Shown in pieces: positions 1 to 7,819 of a stretch of DNA of 64,000 nucleotides. The notes under the pieces were generated by a model. It ran no database searches. It saw only the letters and a program-made list of their open reading frames with translations, and was not told the DNA's origin. Origin of the DNA: Saccharopolyspora_D taberi (GTDB lineage: Bacteria; Actinomycetota; Actinomycetes; Mycobacteriales; Pseudonocardiaceae); the NCBI RefSeq assembly GCF_039534165.1, contig NZ_BAAAUX010000014.1, positions 434,001 to 498,000 on the forward strand, written 5' to 3'. The position numbers were made by a program, and so were the translations under genes. Position 1 is the stretch's first letter. Every line of letters starts with the position of its first letter.

Positions 1-1
1 C

Positions 2-376
2 CTCGCCGAGCGACTGGAAAACCACCCGGCGGTAGACGTCGTGCACTACCCCGGCCTGGACAGCCACCCGGACCGGGAGGCCGCCGTGCGGCTGCTGTCG
101 GGACGCGGCGGCGGAGTGCTGTCGCTGGAGCTGGCAGGCGGCCGGGATGCGGGGCGCGACTTCATCGCGGCCCTCCGGCTGGCGACCGCCACCGTGTCGC
201 TGGGCGACGTCAAGACGCTGGCCATGCACCCGGCGAGCACCTCGCACCGCGATCTCGACGACGCGCAGCTGCGGGAAGCCGGGATCGGTGCGGGACTGCT
301 GCGGATCTCGGCCGGCATCGAGCACCCCGAGGACCTGTGGTCCGACGTCGAGCAGGCGTTGAAGGCGGTGCGCTGA
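2..376 (+). CDS. Trans-sulfuration PLP-dependent enzyme, C-terminal fragment
   Basis: The reading frame is open from the window edge to a TGA stop, so only the last ~124 residues are present. The fragment contains SLGDVKTLAMHPASTSH (from about nt 197), the C-terminal signature of the Cys/Met-metabolism PLP enzyme family (cystathionine gamma-synthase, cystathionine beta/gamma-lyase, O-acetylhomoserine sulfhydrylase, methionine gamma-lyase). It is followed by the usual LLRISAGIEHPEDL ending. The PLP-binding lysine lies upstream and is not visible, so the exact reaction cannot be decided. The family makes or breaks the C-S bond in cysteine/methionine interconversion in the cytoplasm. The family call is secure; the subfamily is open. 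Confidence 0.9.
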   Translation, partial: LAERLENHPAVDVVHYPGLDSHPDREAAVRLLSGRGGGVLSLELAGGRDAGRDFIAALRLATATVSLGDVKTLAMHPASTSHRDLDDAQLREAGIGAGLLRISAGIEHPEDLWSDVEQALKAVR

Positions 377-544
377 CCCGGTACCGGATTCCCGCTCGCC
401 CGGCCGTTCCGGCGTCCAGGCGAACTCCTTTCCCGCCCCCGGGGCGCTTTCCGTAGTCTGGTACGCACGTTCCGCAACCCTTCCGGCTGCACTCCCCGCG
501 ACAGACGACCCCGCGGCACCGCGCGGGGACGAGGAGGCGACCCG

Positions 545-1600
545 ATGAACACCGAGAACAAGGTGGTGGTGGGCTTCATCGCCACCGCCTGCGTGGCCCT
601 GCCCGCCGCAGTCGCGGTGAGCGCGGGCCTGCCGGTCTGGCTCTGGGCGGTGATCACCCTGCTCCTGCTGGTGATTCCGCTGCTGGTCGCGCGCAAGCTC
701 GTCGACCGGGACCGGCAGCAGGAGCTCAAGGTGGAGCTGGAGAAGGCGGCCGAGCCCGAGGTCGTCGAGCAGCCGGTCGCCTACCAGCAGGAGGTGGTGG
801 CCGACGTGCCGCTGCCCAGCGCGGTCGCCGACTACGACTTCCTGTTCTCGGCGACGGTGTGGTGGCGCCCGGTCCCGAACCCGCCCGGTCTCCCGCACGC
901 CAACCCGGGTGCGCTGGCGGTGGACGCGATCCTGGTGCGGGCGCGGGACGTCGCGGCCCAGGGCGCCCCCGACCGGCACGCGCTGGTGCAGCACAAGCTC
1001 ACCGCCGTGCTTGGCATGGTGGGGCGGGACGAGACCGGCCGGGTGGAGGCGCTGGCCAACAACGTCTCGCTGGTGCTCTCCGACGCCGATTCCCTGCGGC
1101 TGCGCAAGCTTTCCGACGTCCGCAAGGACGAGCAGGTCTGGGAGCACGAGCGCAACCACGAGCGGACCAGGCGCGAGTACCTGGGTCAGGACGTGCTGCG
1201 GGACCCGGCCAGCGCGATCGTGTGGTGGCTGGCCCGCAACGACACCGACGTCGAGCAGGCGGTGAAGCTGATCGGCCCGCTGGCCAGGCTGTCGGCCGCC
1301 GCCACCGGATCCGAGGTGCCGGACCTGTACCGGCGGCTGGCGACCGACGGCGACGGCGAGCTGTTCCGCGCGTACCAGGACTTCTCGGTGCCGTCGCTGC
1401 ACTTCCCGAACGAGACCTCGGCCGCCGATCGGCTCGGCAGGCTGATGGACGCGCTCGGGCTGGAACCGGGCGACGACCGGCGGCCTGCGCTGGCCGACCG
1501 GGTCGCCCGGCTCATCGAGAACACCGCACCCGCCGAGGCGGGCGAGATCCGGCAGCGCTTCGACGCCCGCCCCAGCCTCTCCGACGGCTCCCACGAGTAG
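545..1600 (+). CDS. Two-helix membrane-anchored protein of unknown function
   Basis: This is a 351-residue protein. Residues 7-27 and about 30-49 form two hydrophobic helices, followed by a charged, probably coiled-coil stretch (50-75) and a soluble domain of about 270 residues. The soluble part carries a WWRPVPNP motif near residue 106 and an HANPGALAVDAIL stretch, which I associate with uncharacterised actinobacterial membrane proteins. It is rich in Arg, Glu and Asp. The start is supported by a GAGGAGGCGACCCG leader just before the ATG. No catalytic motif is visible. It stands alone between the trans-sulfuration enzyme and a convergent SDR, so context says little about its job. Confidence 0.8.
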   Translation: MNTENKVVVGFIATACVALPAAVAVSAGLPVWLWAVITLLLLVIPLLVARKLVDRDRQQELKVELEKAAEPEVVEQPVAYQQEVVADVPLPSAVADYDFLFSATVWWRPVPNPPGLPHANPGALAVDAILVRARDVAAQGAPDRHALVQHKLTAVLGMVGRDETGRVEALANNVSLVLSDADSLRLRKLSDVRKDEQVWEHERNHERTRREYLGQDVLRDPASAIVWWLARNDTDVEQAVKLIGPLARLSAAATGSEVPDLYRRLATDGDGELFRAYQDFSVPSLHFPNETSAADRLGRLMDALGLEPGDDRRPALADRVARLIENTAPAEAGEIRQRFDARPSLSDGSHE

Positions 1601-1662
1601 TGGGTTCGTGGGCGTCTTCCGAGCGGTGCCAGTGGTGTGGATGGCCTAAGCGGATTCGCCGC

Positions 1663-2469
1663 TCAGATCTCCTTGCGGAAGCCGGAATCCACGGCGAACT
1701 CCGCGCCCGTGGTACTCGCCGAGCGCGGCGACGCGAGCAGCACCACCGCGTCCGCGACCTCCTGGGGATCGGCCATCCGGCCGGTGCTGAGCTTCATCAG
1801 CTCCGGCACGACGGCGTTCATCACGCTGTCGCGGTCGGCGCCCGCCTGGGCCGCGATCTTGTCGGCCACGCCGCCCTCGTCGGTCCACCACTCGGTGCGG
1901 ACCGGCCCCGGCGAGACGGTGTTGACCCGGATGCCCTGCGGTGCGTACTCCTCCGAGAGCACCTTGGTCAGGTTGTTCATCCCCGCCTTGGCCGCGCCGT
2001 AGTCGACGTTGATCGGCGAGGGGAGGTGGGCGTTGCCGGAGGAGACGTTGACGATCGATCCGCCGCCGCCCGACAGCATCACCGGGATGACCGCGCGGAT
2101 CGCGCGCACCGCCGAGAACAGGTTGAACTCGAACATCAGCCGCCAGTCCTCGTCGGTGGCGTCCATGAACGAACCGCGCGGCAGCTCCACGCCGGGCGGC
2201 GGTCCGCCCGCGTTGTTGACCAGGACGTCCACACCGCCGTAGACCTCCACCGCCCGCGCCACGGCCTCGCCTGGTGCCTGCGGATCCATCAGGTCGGCGG
2301 CGAAGTGCAGGAGGTTCTGGCCGGCGAGCTCGTCGAGCCGCGCGGTCGTCTTCCGGGACACCGCCACCACGTTGGCGCCCTCGGCGAGCAGCGTGCGGGT
2401 CACGGCCAGCCCGATCCCCTTGGAGGCGCCGGTGACCACTGCCGTCTTTCCGGAGAGGTTGAGGTCCAT
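1663..2469 (-). CDS. SDR family NAD(P)-dependent oxidoreductase
   Basis: This classical short-chain dehydrogenase/reductase has 268 aa, the normal family length. The cofactor motif TGASKGIG is at residues 13-20 and NNAG at 85-88. The catalytic Ser is at 143/144 and Tyr157-x3-Lys161 is intact, so it should be an active oxidoreductase on an alcohol or ketone. The substrate cannot be predicted. A glycine-rich LSGGGGSI run precedes the serine. The gene is monocistronic and ends about 60 bp from the convergent membrane protein gene. Confidence 0.9.
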   Translation of the reverse strand: MDLNLSGKTAVVTGASKGIGLAVTRTLLAEGANVVAVSRKTTARLDELAGQNLLHFAADLMDPQAPGEAVARAVEVYGGVDVLVNNAGGPPPGVELPRGSFMDATDEDWRLMFEFNLFSAVRAIRAVIPVMLSGGGGSIVNVSSGNAHLPSPINVDYGAAKAGMNNLTKVLSEEYAPQGIRVNTVSPGPVRTEWWTDEGGVADKIAAQAGADRDSVMNAVVPELMKLSTGRMADPQEVADAVVLLASPRSASTTGAEFAVDSGFRKEI

Positions 2470-2565
2470 CGTCTTCTTTCTGCCGATCTGTCCTCGCCCG
2501 CAGCGAGCGTGAGCCGGAATGCGCTCACACCAACAAGAACCCCGCTCCCGCGGATCGGTTGCACC

Positions 2566-3201
2566 TCAGTCCATCCCGGACACCCGCATGGTGATGTTGA
2601 GCCTTCCCCGCGGCAGCCCGATGTCCTGCTCCCGCGTACCGGGCAGGATCCGCAGCACCCCGTGGTAGGCCAGCCTCGATTCGCCGCCGAACACCAGCAG
2701 ATCGCCGGACCGGAGCTCGACGTCGGTCCACGGCCGGTTCCGGTTCTCGGTGTTTCCCAGGCGGAAGACGCACGAATCGCCGAGGCTCAGCGACACGACT
2801 GGTTCCAGGCTCTGCTCGTCCCTGTCCTGGTGGAGCCCCATCCTCGCGCTGTCGTCGTAGAAGTTCACCAGTGCGACATCGGGTTCGTAGTCCTCGTGCC
2901 CGTAGACCTCCGCGACGGCGCGGCGGCCGATTTCGCCCAGCCAGCCGGGAAACGGCGTCACCGGTGATCCGTCCTGGTCGTCCAGCGTCCGGGAGTAGCG
3001 GTACGGGTACCAGTGCCATCCCAGGCACACAGTCCGCGCGGACATGGTGGCGCCGTTGGGCATTCTCGCCGCGCGCATCCGGCCGGTGGCCCACTCGCGG
3101 CAGGCGCGCACGAGCATCCGCTGCTCGTCGACGCCCAGCCAGTCCGGGACGTGCACCGCGCCGGGAGCCAGAACTGCCCGCTCCCGCGGGAAGATCTCCA
3201 T
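2566..3201 (-). CDS. alkB: AlkB-type 2-oxoglutarate/Fe(II) dioxygenase
   Basis: The 211-aa protein carries the AlkB signatures: NFY at 113-115, the iron ligands His124-x-Asp126 and His180, and the RLNITMR box (RxNxTxR, residues 200-206) that binds 2-oxoglutarate. AlkB enzymes oxidatively remove methyl groups from 1-methyladenine and 3-methylcytosine. The ATG at 3201 overlaps the upstream TGA (TGATG), which fixes the start and implies translational coupling. It is the last gene of a four-gene alkylation-damage operon (sigma factor, MGMT-Ada, unknown, AlkB), which strongly supports a DNA-repair role rather than another dioxygenase function. Confidence 0.92.
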   Translation of the reverse strand: MEIFPRERAVLAPGAVHVPDWLGVDEQRMLVRACREWATGRMRAARMPNGATMSARTVCLGWHWYPYRYSRTLDDQDGSPVTPFPGWLGEIGRRAVAEVYGHEDYEPDVALVNFYDDSARMGLHQDRDEQSLEPVVSLSLGDSCVFRLGNTENRNRPWTDVELRSGDLLVFGGESRLAYHGVLRILPGTREQDIGLPRGRLNITMRVSGMD

Positions 3202-3620
3202 CACCCGACCACCAGCTGACCGTCGAAGAACATCCAGCCCGCCCCGTCCTCGGTCGCTCCGCGCAGCCCGTCGACACCGTCGGCGAGCCCGGCCAGCCCG
3301 GAGAACGCCACCGTCCGGTGCGGCCGCCACAGCCCGGTCGCGGCCAGCCGCGGCCCGATCCCGGTCCACTCCCCCGGTTCGGCCGCCACCACCCACGCGT
3401 CCGGCGCACCCGCGGCGAACCGGCACGCGGGCCGCAGCCACGACGCCGCGGTCGCCGGCCACGACACGACGGTCCCGAGCTCGCCGCCACCGTCGGCCCA
3501 GGCCCGCACGAACGCATCCGCGTCGGCCGTGGAGCGTTCACCGCGACCGTGCCCGACGTTGACCAGCACCGCGTCCATGCTCCGCAGCAGCTCGACGACC
3601 TTGGCCAGCTCCGCGTTCAT
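3201..3620 (-). CDS. Conserved hypothetical in alkylation-repair operon
   Basis: I do not recognise this 139-aa protein. It has no signal peptide or membrane segment. Visible features are an N-terminal helix followed by AVLVNVGHGRGER, a WPATAASWLRPACRFA segment in the middle, and a GWMFFDGQL C-terminus. It is rich in Trp, Gly and Ala and lacks obvious metal or nucleotide motifs. The ATG at 3620 overlaps the stop of the MGMT-Ada gene by 4 bp (ATGA), and its own stop overlaps the alkB start. It is therefore very likely co-translated with two alkylation-repair enzymes and may act with them. An in-frame ATG 12 codons upstream is less plausible because it would overlap the upstream gene further. 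Confidence 0.75.
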   Translation of the reverse strand: MNAELAKVVELLRSMDAVLVNVGHGRGERSTADADAFVRAWADGGGELGTVVSWPATAASWLRPACRFAAGAPDAWVVAAEPGEWTGIGPRLAATGLWRPHRTVAFSGLAGLADGVDGLRGATEDGAGWMFFDGQLVVG

Positions 3621-4390
3621 GCCGTGCCCGCCAGCGCCGGGCGGCAGTGCTTGCACGGCCGGTACCCCGCCTTCCGCGCCGCGTCGACGCTGCGGAAGCC
3701 CCTGCGGTGCGGGGCGCTGATGCGGCGCGCGTTGTGGCAGGTCGGGAAGCAGACGATGTTGGTGGTGTCGCTGCCCAGGTAGAACACGTCGGACCGGGCC
3801 AGCTCCCGCACCTCGTCGACGTCGACGTCCTCGGCCCGCAGCAGCCGCTCCCCGAACTCGGCGCCGAAGACGTACTCGCCGGGCTCGCCGTCGGCCCTGG
3901 TGACCCGGTGGCAGGGAACCAGCACCGGAACCGGGTTGCGCGCCAGCGCCGATCCGACCGACCGCACCGCGCGGGGACTGCCGATCTCCCGCGCGACCCA
4001 GCTGTACGGACGGGTCTGCCCGGCGGGGATCGTGCGGGCGGTTTCCAGCACCGCGCGTTCGAAGTCCGTCAGGTGCCGCAGATCCACCCGCACCGACCGG
4101 GTGCGGTTGCGGCGCAGCGCCGTCACCAGACCGCTCGGCGGCTGCTGCGCGGCCCGCAACGGCCGCCGCAGCTCCCGGTGGAACTCCGCGGCGAACTCCT
4201 CCTCGCCGCGCACCGCGTCGACCGGGCGGACGAAGTTGACGCCCTGCCCGCTGAACGCCACGTACAGGTCGCCGAACGCGCTCGGCACCCGCACCCAGTC
4301 GCTGAACACGCGGTCGGCGAGCCCGCGCGGCGGGGCCTCCGCCAGCTCGCCCAGCGCGGCCAGGACGGGATCACGACCGTTGACCGTCAT
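3617..4390 (-). CDS. MGMT O6-alkylguanine transferase with C-terminal Ada zinc domain
   Basis: This 257-aa protein contains a methylguanine-DNA methyltransferase core with the suicidal cysteine in PVLVPCHRV (Cys160). An Ada-type metal-binding domain lies at its C-terminus, with Cys214-x3-Cys218 and Cys246-x2-Cys249, including YRPCKHCRP. In E. coli Ada the zinc domain is N-terminal, is followed by an AraC-type helix-turn-helix, and repairs methylphosphotriesters. Here the order is reversed and the AraC helix-turn-helix is absent. It probably accepts methyl groups from O6-methylguanine and perhaps from phosphotriesters, but cannot activate transcription the way Ada does. The ATG at 4390 overlaps the stop of the upstream sigma gene (ATGA). 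Confidence 0.9.
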   Translation of the reverse strand: MTVNGRDPVLAALGELAEAPPRGLADRVFSDWVRVPSAFGDLYVAFSGQGVNFVRPVDAVRGEEEFAAEFHRELRRPLRAAQQPPSGLVTALRRNRTRSVRVDLRHLTDFERAVLETARTIPAGQTRPYSWVAREIGSPRAVRSVGSALARNPVPVLVPCHRVTRADGEPGEYVFGAEFGERLLRAEDVDVDEVRELARSDVFYLGSDTTNIVCFPTCHNARRISAPHRRGFRSVDAARKAGYRPCKHCRPALAGTA

Positions 4391-4983
4391 CGAAGCTGCC
4401 TCCTTCCGGCGATCGACATCGGGCGCGCGCCGGTGTAGAGCTCGCGGATGCGGCGCAGCCCGCGCGACACGTGGGATTTCGCGGTGCCCTCGGCACAGCG
4501 CATGGTCGCGGCGACCTCCGCGATGGGCATGCCGACGACGTGCCGCAGCACCACCGCGACCCGCTGGTTCTCCGGCAGCTCGGCCACCAGCGCGCCGAGT
4601 TCGGCGCGGGTCTCGCCGCCCTCGACCTGCTCCTCGACGCTCGGGCCGCCGCCCGCGCGCTCCGGCGGGTCGGCGACCGGGACCTGGTCGGGTCTGCGGC
4701 CCGCGTCGCGGAGCGCGTTGCGCCACAGGTTCAGCACGATCGTCAGCAACCACGACCGGGGCGAGAGCTGCCGGATCCGCTCGGGCTCGTAGCCCTGCAA
4801 CGCCCGGTAGGCGCGCAGGAACGCCTCGGACGCCAGGTCCTCGGCGTCGGCAGGCCGGCCGCTGACGCGCAGCGCGACGGAGTACACGGCGCGCTCGTAC
4901 GCGCGCACCAGCGTCGCGAAGCCCGCGTCGAGGTCCTCGACGAGTGCCGCGAGGACCTCGCCGTCGGTGTCGGTCTCACCCAT
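4387..4983 (-). CDS. RNA polymerase sigma-70 family factor, ECF type
   Basis: This is a 198-aa ECF-like sigma factor. Region 2 spans about 22-92, with the DAEDL stretch at 46-50 and WLLTIVLNLWRN. Region 4 spans about 130-182, with PIAEVAATMRCAEGTAKSHV as the -35-recognition helix-turn-helix. The chosen ATG at 4983 starts MGETDTDGEV; a further upstream ATG at 5040 would add 19 residues that do not look like the family. No anti-sigma gene is adjacent. It leads the alkylation operon and overlaps the MGMT-Ada gene by 4 bp. I infer that it regulates this repair set, replacing the missing Ada activator domain. How it senses damage is not visible. Confidence 0.88.
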   Translation of the reverse strand: MGETDTDGEVLAALVEDLDAGFATLVRAYERAVYSVALRVSGRPADAEDLASEAFLRAYRALQGYEPERIRQLSPRSWLLTIVLNLWRNALRDAGRRPDQVPVADPPERAGGGPSVEEQVEGGETRAELGALVAELPENQRVAVVLRHVVGMPIAEVAATMRCAEGTAKSHVSRGLRRIRELYTGARPMSIAGRRQLR

Positions 4984-5072
4984 GTCCCAAGGAACCCCGA
5001 ACGGCCCGCTTCGGTTGCAGCACGCCCGCCATCGTCCCACGTGCCGCGGTCGCGACCTGCTGCGATTCCCGG

Positions 5073-5471
5073 TCAGAACCCGAATGTGGAGCGCAGTACC
5101 TCAGGCGGCGGAGCGACGGTGGTGATGCAGAACGGGTGGCCCGCCGGGTCGAGCAGCACCCGCCAGCGCTCGTCCGGCTGGTGCTCGGCCGCGGTGGCGC
5201 CCAGGGCGAGCGCCCGCTGTTCGGCCTCGGCGAGGCTGTCTCCGGCGGTCAGGTCGAGGTGCACGATCGAGGCGCCCGGCCAGACCGGCTTGCGGTAGTC
5301 CGCCACCCGCTGCATGACCATGAGGAGCCCGGGCACCTGGACGCCGGCGCTGTCCTCGTCGCGCCGGAGCAGGCGACCGCCCAGCAGGCCGATGTAGAAG
5401 GCGGCCAGCTCGTCCGGGTCGGCGCAGTCCAGCGAGACACCGGCGAACCGGACTTCCGGAGGCTTGTCCAT
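5073..5471 (-). CDS. VOC (glyoxalase/bleomycin-resistance) family protein
   Basis: The 132-aa protein has two beta-alpha-beta-beta-beta modules typical of the vicinal oxygen chelate fold. It contains GVSLDCADPDELAAFY near the N-terminus, IVHLDLTAGD in the middle and LLDPAGHPFCI near the end. The function is not specified by sequence; many actinobacterial members of this glyoxalase-like type are uncharacterised. It ends next to the start region of the sigma gene and begins 5 bp downstream of the APC permease stop, so it may be read through from the permease transcript. Confidence 0.85.
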   Translation of the reverse strand: MDKPPEVRFAGVSLDCADPDELAAFYIGLLGGRLLRRDEDSAGVQVPGLLMVMQRVADYRKPVWPGASIVHLDLTAGDSLAEAEQRALALGATAAEHQPDERWRVLLDPAGHPFCITTVAPPPEVLRSTFGF

Positions 5472-5475
5472 CCGG

Positions 5476-6699
5476 TCATCGTAGGGCCCCGGTGGGAGCG
5501 GTTCGCCTGGCGCAAGCGGCCAGGCCGAGTGCGAGCGGAAGCAGCAGGAACGGACCGCAGGCGAGCAGAACCGCCCCGGTGAACGCGGTCGCGACGATCG
5601 CGATCCTGCGTCCTCCCGCGCGCAGCAGCCGGACCGCAGCGGCCGTCCCGGCGAAAGTGACCGCGGCCAGGCAGGCCGAGGTGGCGCGCATCAGCAGGTC
5701 CAGCTCGACCCCGGCGACCACCACCACGGCGACGAGCAGCGCGGTGACCACCGCCAGCAACGCGAGGCTGCGGCGTTCCGAGGCGAGCCGCGTGGGCAGT
5801 CCGCCGTCGCGGGCGAGCGCGGCGCCCAGCCGCGCGCCGCCTGCCAGGTAGGCGTTGATCGCGCCGAAGCTCAGCAGCACCGCTGCGACCGCGCTTACCT
5901 CCGGGGCGGCAGCACCGATACCCCGCTCCAACAACAGCGTGAGGGGAACCGCCGTGTTTGCCGCTTCCGGGCCGAGGACACCAACCGTGGTGACAGCAAG
6001 CGCCGCGTAGAGCAACCCGACGATCACGAACGTCCAAGCAGTGACGCGAGGAAGTTGCCTTCGGGGATCGGAAAACTCGGCCGAGAGGCTGCTGACCGCT
6101 TCCCAGCCCGCGAAGGCGAAGAACAGCACGCTCCCGGCTTCGGCCACTCCCACCCAGCCGTGCGGCAGGAACGGCGTGAACCGTCCGGTCTCGAAGTGCG
6201 CACCCGCGGTCAGCACCGCGACCACGAGCAGCACGACCAGCAGACCCACCAGCAGCAACTGGACTCGTCCGGCCACTCGCAGACCGATGTGGTTGGCCAG
6301 AAACGCCGCCACCAGCAGTACGCAGGCCAGAACGAGTCCCGCTCCCCCGCCCGCGCCGAGCGCGGCGGTGACGTAGTCGGCACCGATCAGGGCACCGGCA
6401 AGCACGCCGAGCGGGACCGCGAAGTAGAACCACCAGCCCACCACGACAGCGGCACGCGGCCCGAACGCGTGCCCGACGAACGCCGCCAGGCCACCGCCGT
6501 CCGAGTAGCGGGCCCCCAAGGTCGCGAACGTCCACGCGACCGGTGCGCTCAAGACCAGCAGCCCGGCCCACGCGACGACGGACGCCGGTCCCGCGGCCGC
6601 CACCGCGAGCGCGGGCAGCGCGAGCACCCCGGGGCCGAGCACCGCGCCCACGAACAGTGCGGTTCCGTCGGCCAGACCGAGCTTCCCAGGTGCAGACAC
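5476..6699 (-). CDS. APC superfamily amino acid permease
   Basis: This 407-aa integral membrane protein has about 12 hydrophobic segments. An N-terminal GTALFVGAVLGPGVLALPAL helix resembles the substrate- and ion-binding helix 1 of APC transporters. I chose the GTG at 6699 because an AGAGGA Shine-Dalgarno sequence lies directly upstream; longer frames to 6777 would extend into the promoter. It is divergent from an Lrp/AsnC-type regulator 107 bp away. This arrangement is typical of an amino-acid exporter or importer controlled by its neighbour. Substrate and direction are not determinable here. Confidence 0.9.
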   Translation of the reverse strand: MSAPGKLGLADGTALFVGAVLGPGVLALPALAVAAAGPASVVAWAGLLVLSAPVAWTFATLGARYSDGGGLAAFVGHAFGPRAAVVVGWWFYFAVPLGVLAGALIGADYVTAALGAGGGAGLVLACVLLVAAFLANHIGLRVAGRVQLLLVGLLVVLLVVAVLTAGAHFETGRFTPFLPHGWVGVAEAGSVLFFAFAGWEAVSSLSAEFSDPRRQLPRVTAWTFVIVGLLYAALAVTTVGVLGPEAANTAVPLTLLLERGIGAAAPEVSAVAAVLLSFGAINAYLAGGARLGAALARDGGLPTRLASERRSLALLAVVTALLVAVVVVAGVELDLLMRATSACLAAVTFAGTAAAVRLLRAGGRRIAIVATAFTGAVLLACGPFLLLPLALGLAACARRTAPTGALR

Positions 6700-6770
6700 A
6701 GGATCCTCTTTCGAACGAACAGCTTGTCGCGGCGAAGCTAGCCATTCGGCCGGGAACCGGAGCCCGCATC

Positions 6771-6784
6771 TGATCAAATGATCG
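6771..6784. promoter_or_regulatory. Putative operator between permease and Lrp-type regulator
   Basis: TGATCAAATGATCG forms an imperfect inverted repeat in the divergent intergenic region, 22 bp before the regulator GTG. Lrp/AsnC proteins often bind such AT-containing imperfect palindromes in their own promoter. It is the most AT-rich element in this gap. The assignment is inference. Confidence 0.35.
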
Positions 6785-6806
6785 GAATCCCCCGGAGGAG
6801 GCGACC

Positions 6807-7268
6807 GTGGACGAACTTGATTCGGCGATCATCCGCGAACTGCAGGCAAACGCGCGGCAGTCCAACCGCGAACTCGCGCGCACGCTCGGCATCGCGGCGT
6901 CGACGTGCCTGGAACGGGTGCGCGCGTTAACCCGGCGCGGGGTCATCCGCGGCTACCACGCCGACATCGACCTCGGCGCCCTCAACCGGGAGGTGCAGGC
7001 GCTGGTGAGCGTGCAGATCAGACCGCTGAGCCGCGCGGTGATCGACGCCTTCAAGGACACCGTCGGCCGGATGCCGGAGGTGCTGACCGCCTTCGTCCTG
7101 GCGGGCGGGGACGACTTCGTGCTGCACGTGGCGGTGCCGAACCTGGACCACCTGCACGCGTTCCTGGTCGACCAGCTCAGCAACCGCCGCGAGGTGGTCG
7201 GATTCCGCACCTCGGTCATCTACCAGCGCCAGCACAACACCGTGCTGGCCCCGTTCTCCGACGGTTGA
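6807..7268 (+). CDS. Lrp/AsnC family transcriptional regulator
   Basis: The 153-aa protein begins with an N-terminal winged helix-turn-helix: LDSAIIRELQANARQSNREL, then LARTLGIAASTCLERV. A RAM/AsnC ligand-binding domain follows, with LVSVQIRPLS and VLTAFVLAGGDDFVLHV. The GTG start at 6807 has a GGAGGAG ribosome binding site. It is divergent from the APC permease and probably controls that gene and itself in response to an amino acid. The family assignment is clear; the effector is unknown. Confidence 0.93.
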   Translation: MDELDSAIIRELQANARQSNRELARTLGIAASTCLERVRALTRRGVIRGYHADIDLGALNREVQALVSVQIRPLSRAVIDAFKDTVGRMPEVLTAFVLAGGDDFVLHVAVPNLDHLHAFLVDQLSNRREVVGFRTSVIYQRQHNTVLAPFSDG

Positions 7269-7289
7269 CCGTCGGTGGGACCGCTTACG

Positions 7290-7703
7290 ATGTCGATCAT
7301 GAGCACCCGCGCGACAGCCGAGGAATTCCTGCGCCGCATCGGAGAACCCGACCGGATCGGCGAACTGTTCGCCGACGACGTCGAATGGCGCCTGAGCTGG
7401 CCCGCGGGCGCGCACCCGGCGACACCGTGGATCCGCGAGCGCTCGACCCGCGCGGAAGCCGCCGACCACTTCCGCGAACTCGCCGGCTTCCACGTGCCCG
7501 AGCACAACGGCAGCGGGGTCAGCCGGATCCTGGTCGACGGCGACGACGCCGTGATCCTCTGCGAGATCCGGCAGCGGGCCCGGCCGACCGGCCGCGACTA
7601 CACGGCGATGTGCGCGCTGCACCTGACGGTCGAGGACGGCTTGATCGTGCGCTACGACGTTTACGAGGACAGTCTGTCCGTCGCGCGGGCTTTCGGCGGG
7701 TGA
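7290..7703 (+). CDS. SnoaL/NTF2-like domain protein
   Basis: This is a 137-aa protein of the NTF2-like/SnoaL type. It has an N-terminal helical ATAEEFLRRIGEPD stretch, then LFADDVEWRLSWP, and ends with GLIVRYDVYEDSLSVARAF, the usual C-terminal strands. Such proteins act as small isomerases, hydrolases or binding scaffolds; no catalytic residues can be assigned. I chose the ATG at 7290 because GGTGGGA lies about 9 nt upstream; an ATG at 7299 is an alternative. It begins about 20 bp after the Lrp gene and may be cotranscribed with it. Confidence 0.8.
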   Translation: MSIMSTRATAEEFLRRIGEPDRIGELFADDVEWRLSWPAGAHPATPWIRERSTRAEAADHFRELAGFHVPEHNGSGVSRILVDGDDAVILCEIRQRARPTGRDYTAMCALHLTVEDGLIVRYDVYEDSLSVARAFGG

Positions 7704-7764
7704 CATTGGGGGGCAGCACCATTCGAACGGCGCTCCACCCATTGGTGCACCCGGTGGAATGGCG

Positions 7765-7770
7765 TTGACA
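7765..7770 (+). promoter_or_regulatory. Possible -35 element upstream of first CRP gene
   Basis: TTGACA matches the consensus -35 hexamer and lies 50 bp before the GTG of the CRP-type gene. No convincing -10 hexamer is found at the expected distance, so this is weak support for a promoter. Confidence 0.25.
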
Positions 7771-7819
7771 GCTTTCACGATTCCTTGCAAACGTCATCCG
7801 GGACGGACAAAGGGGAACC

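Noticed and set aside
859..2967. A ~700-codon open frame on the plus strand
   Set aside because: It shadows the membrane protein and the SDR in other frames and encodes only Arg/Ala/Gly-rich sequence.
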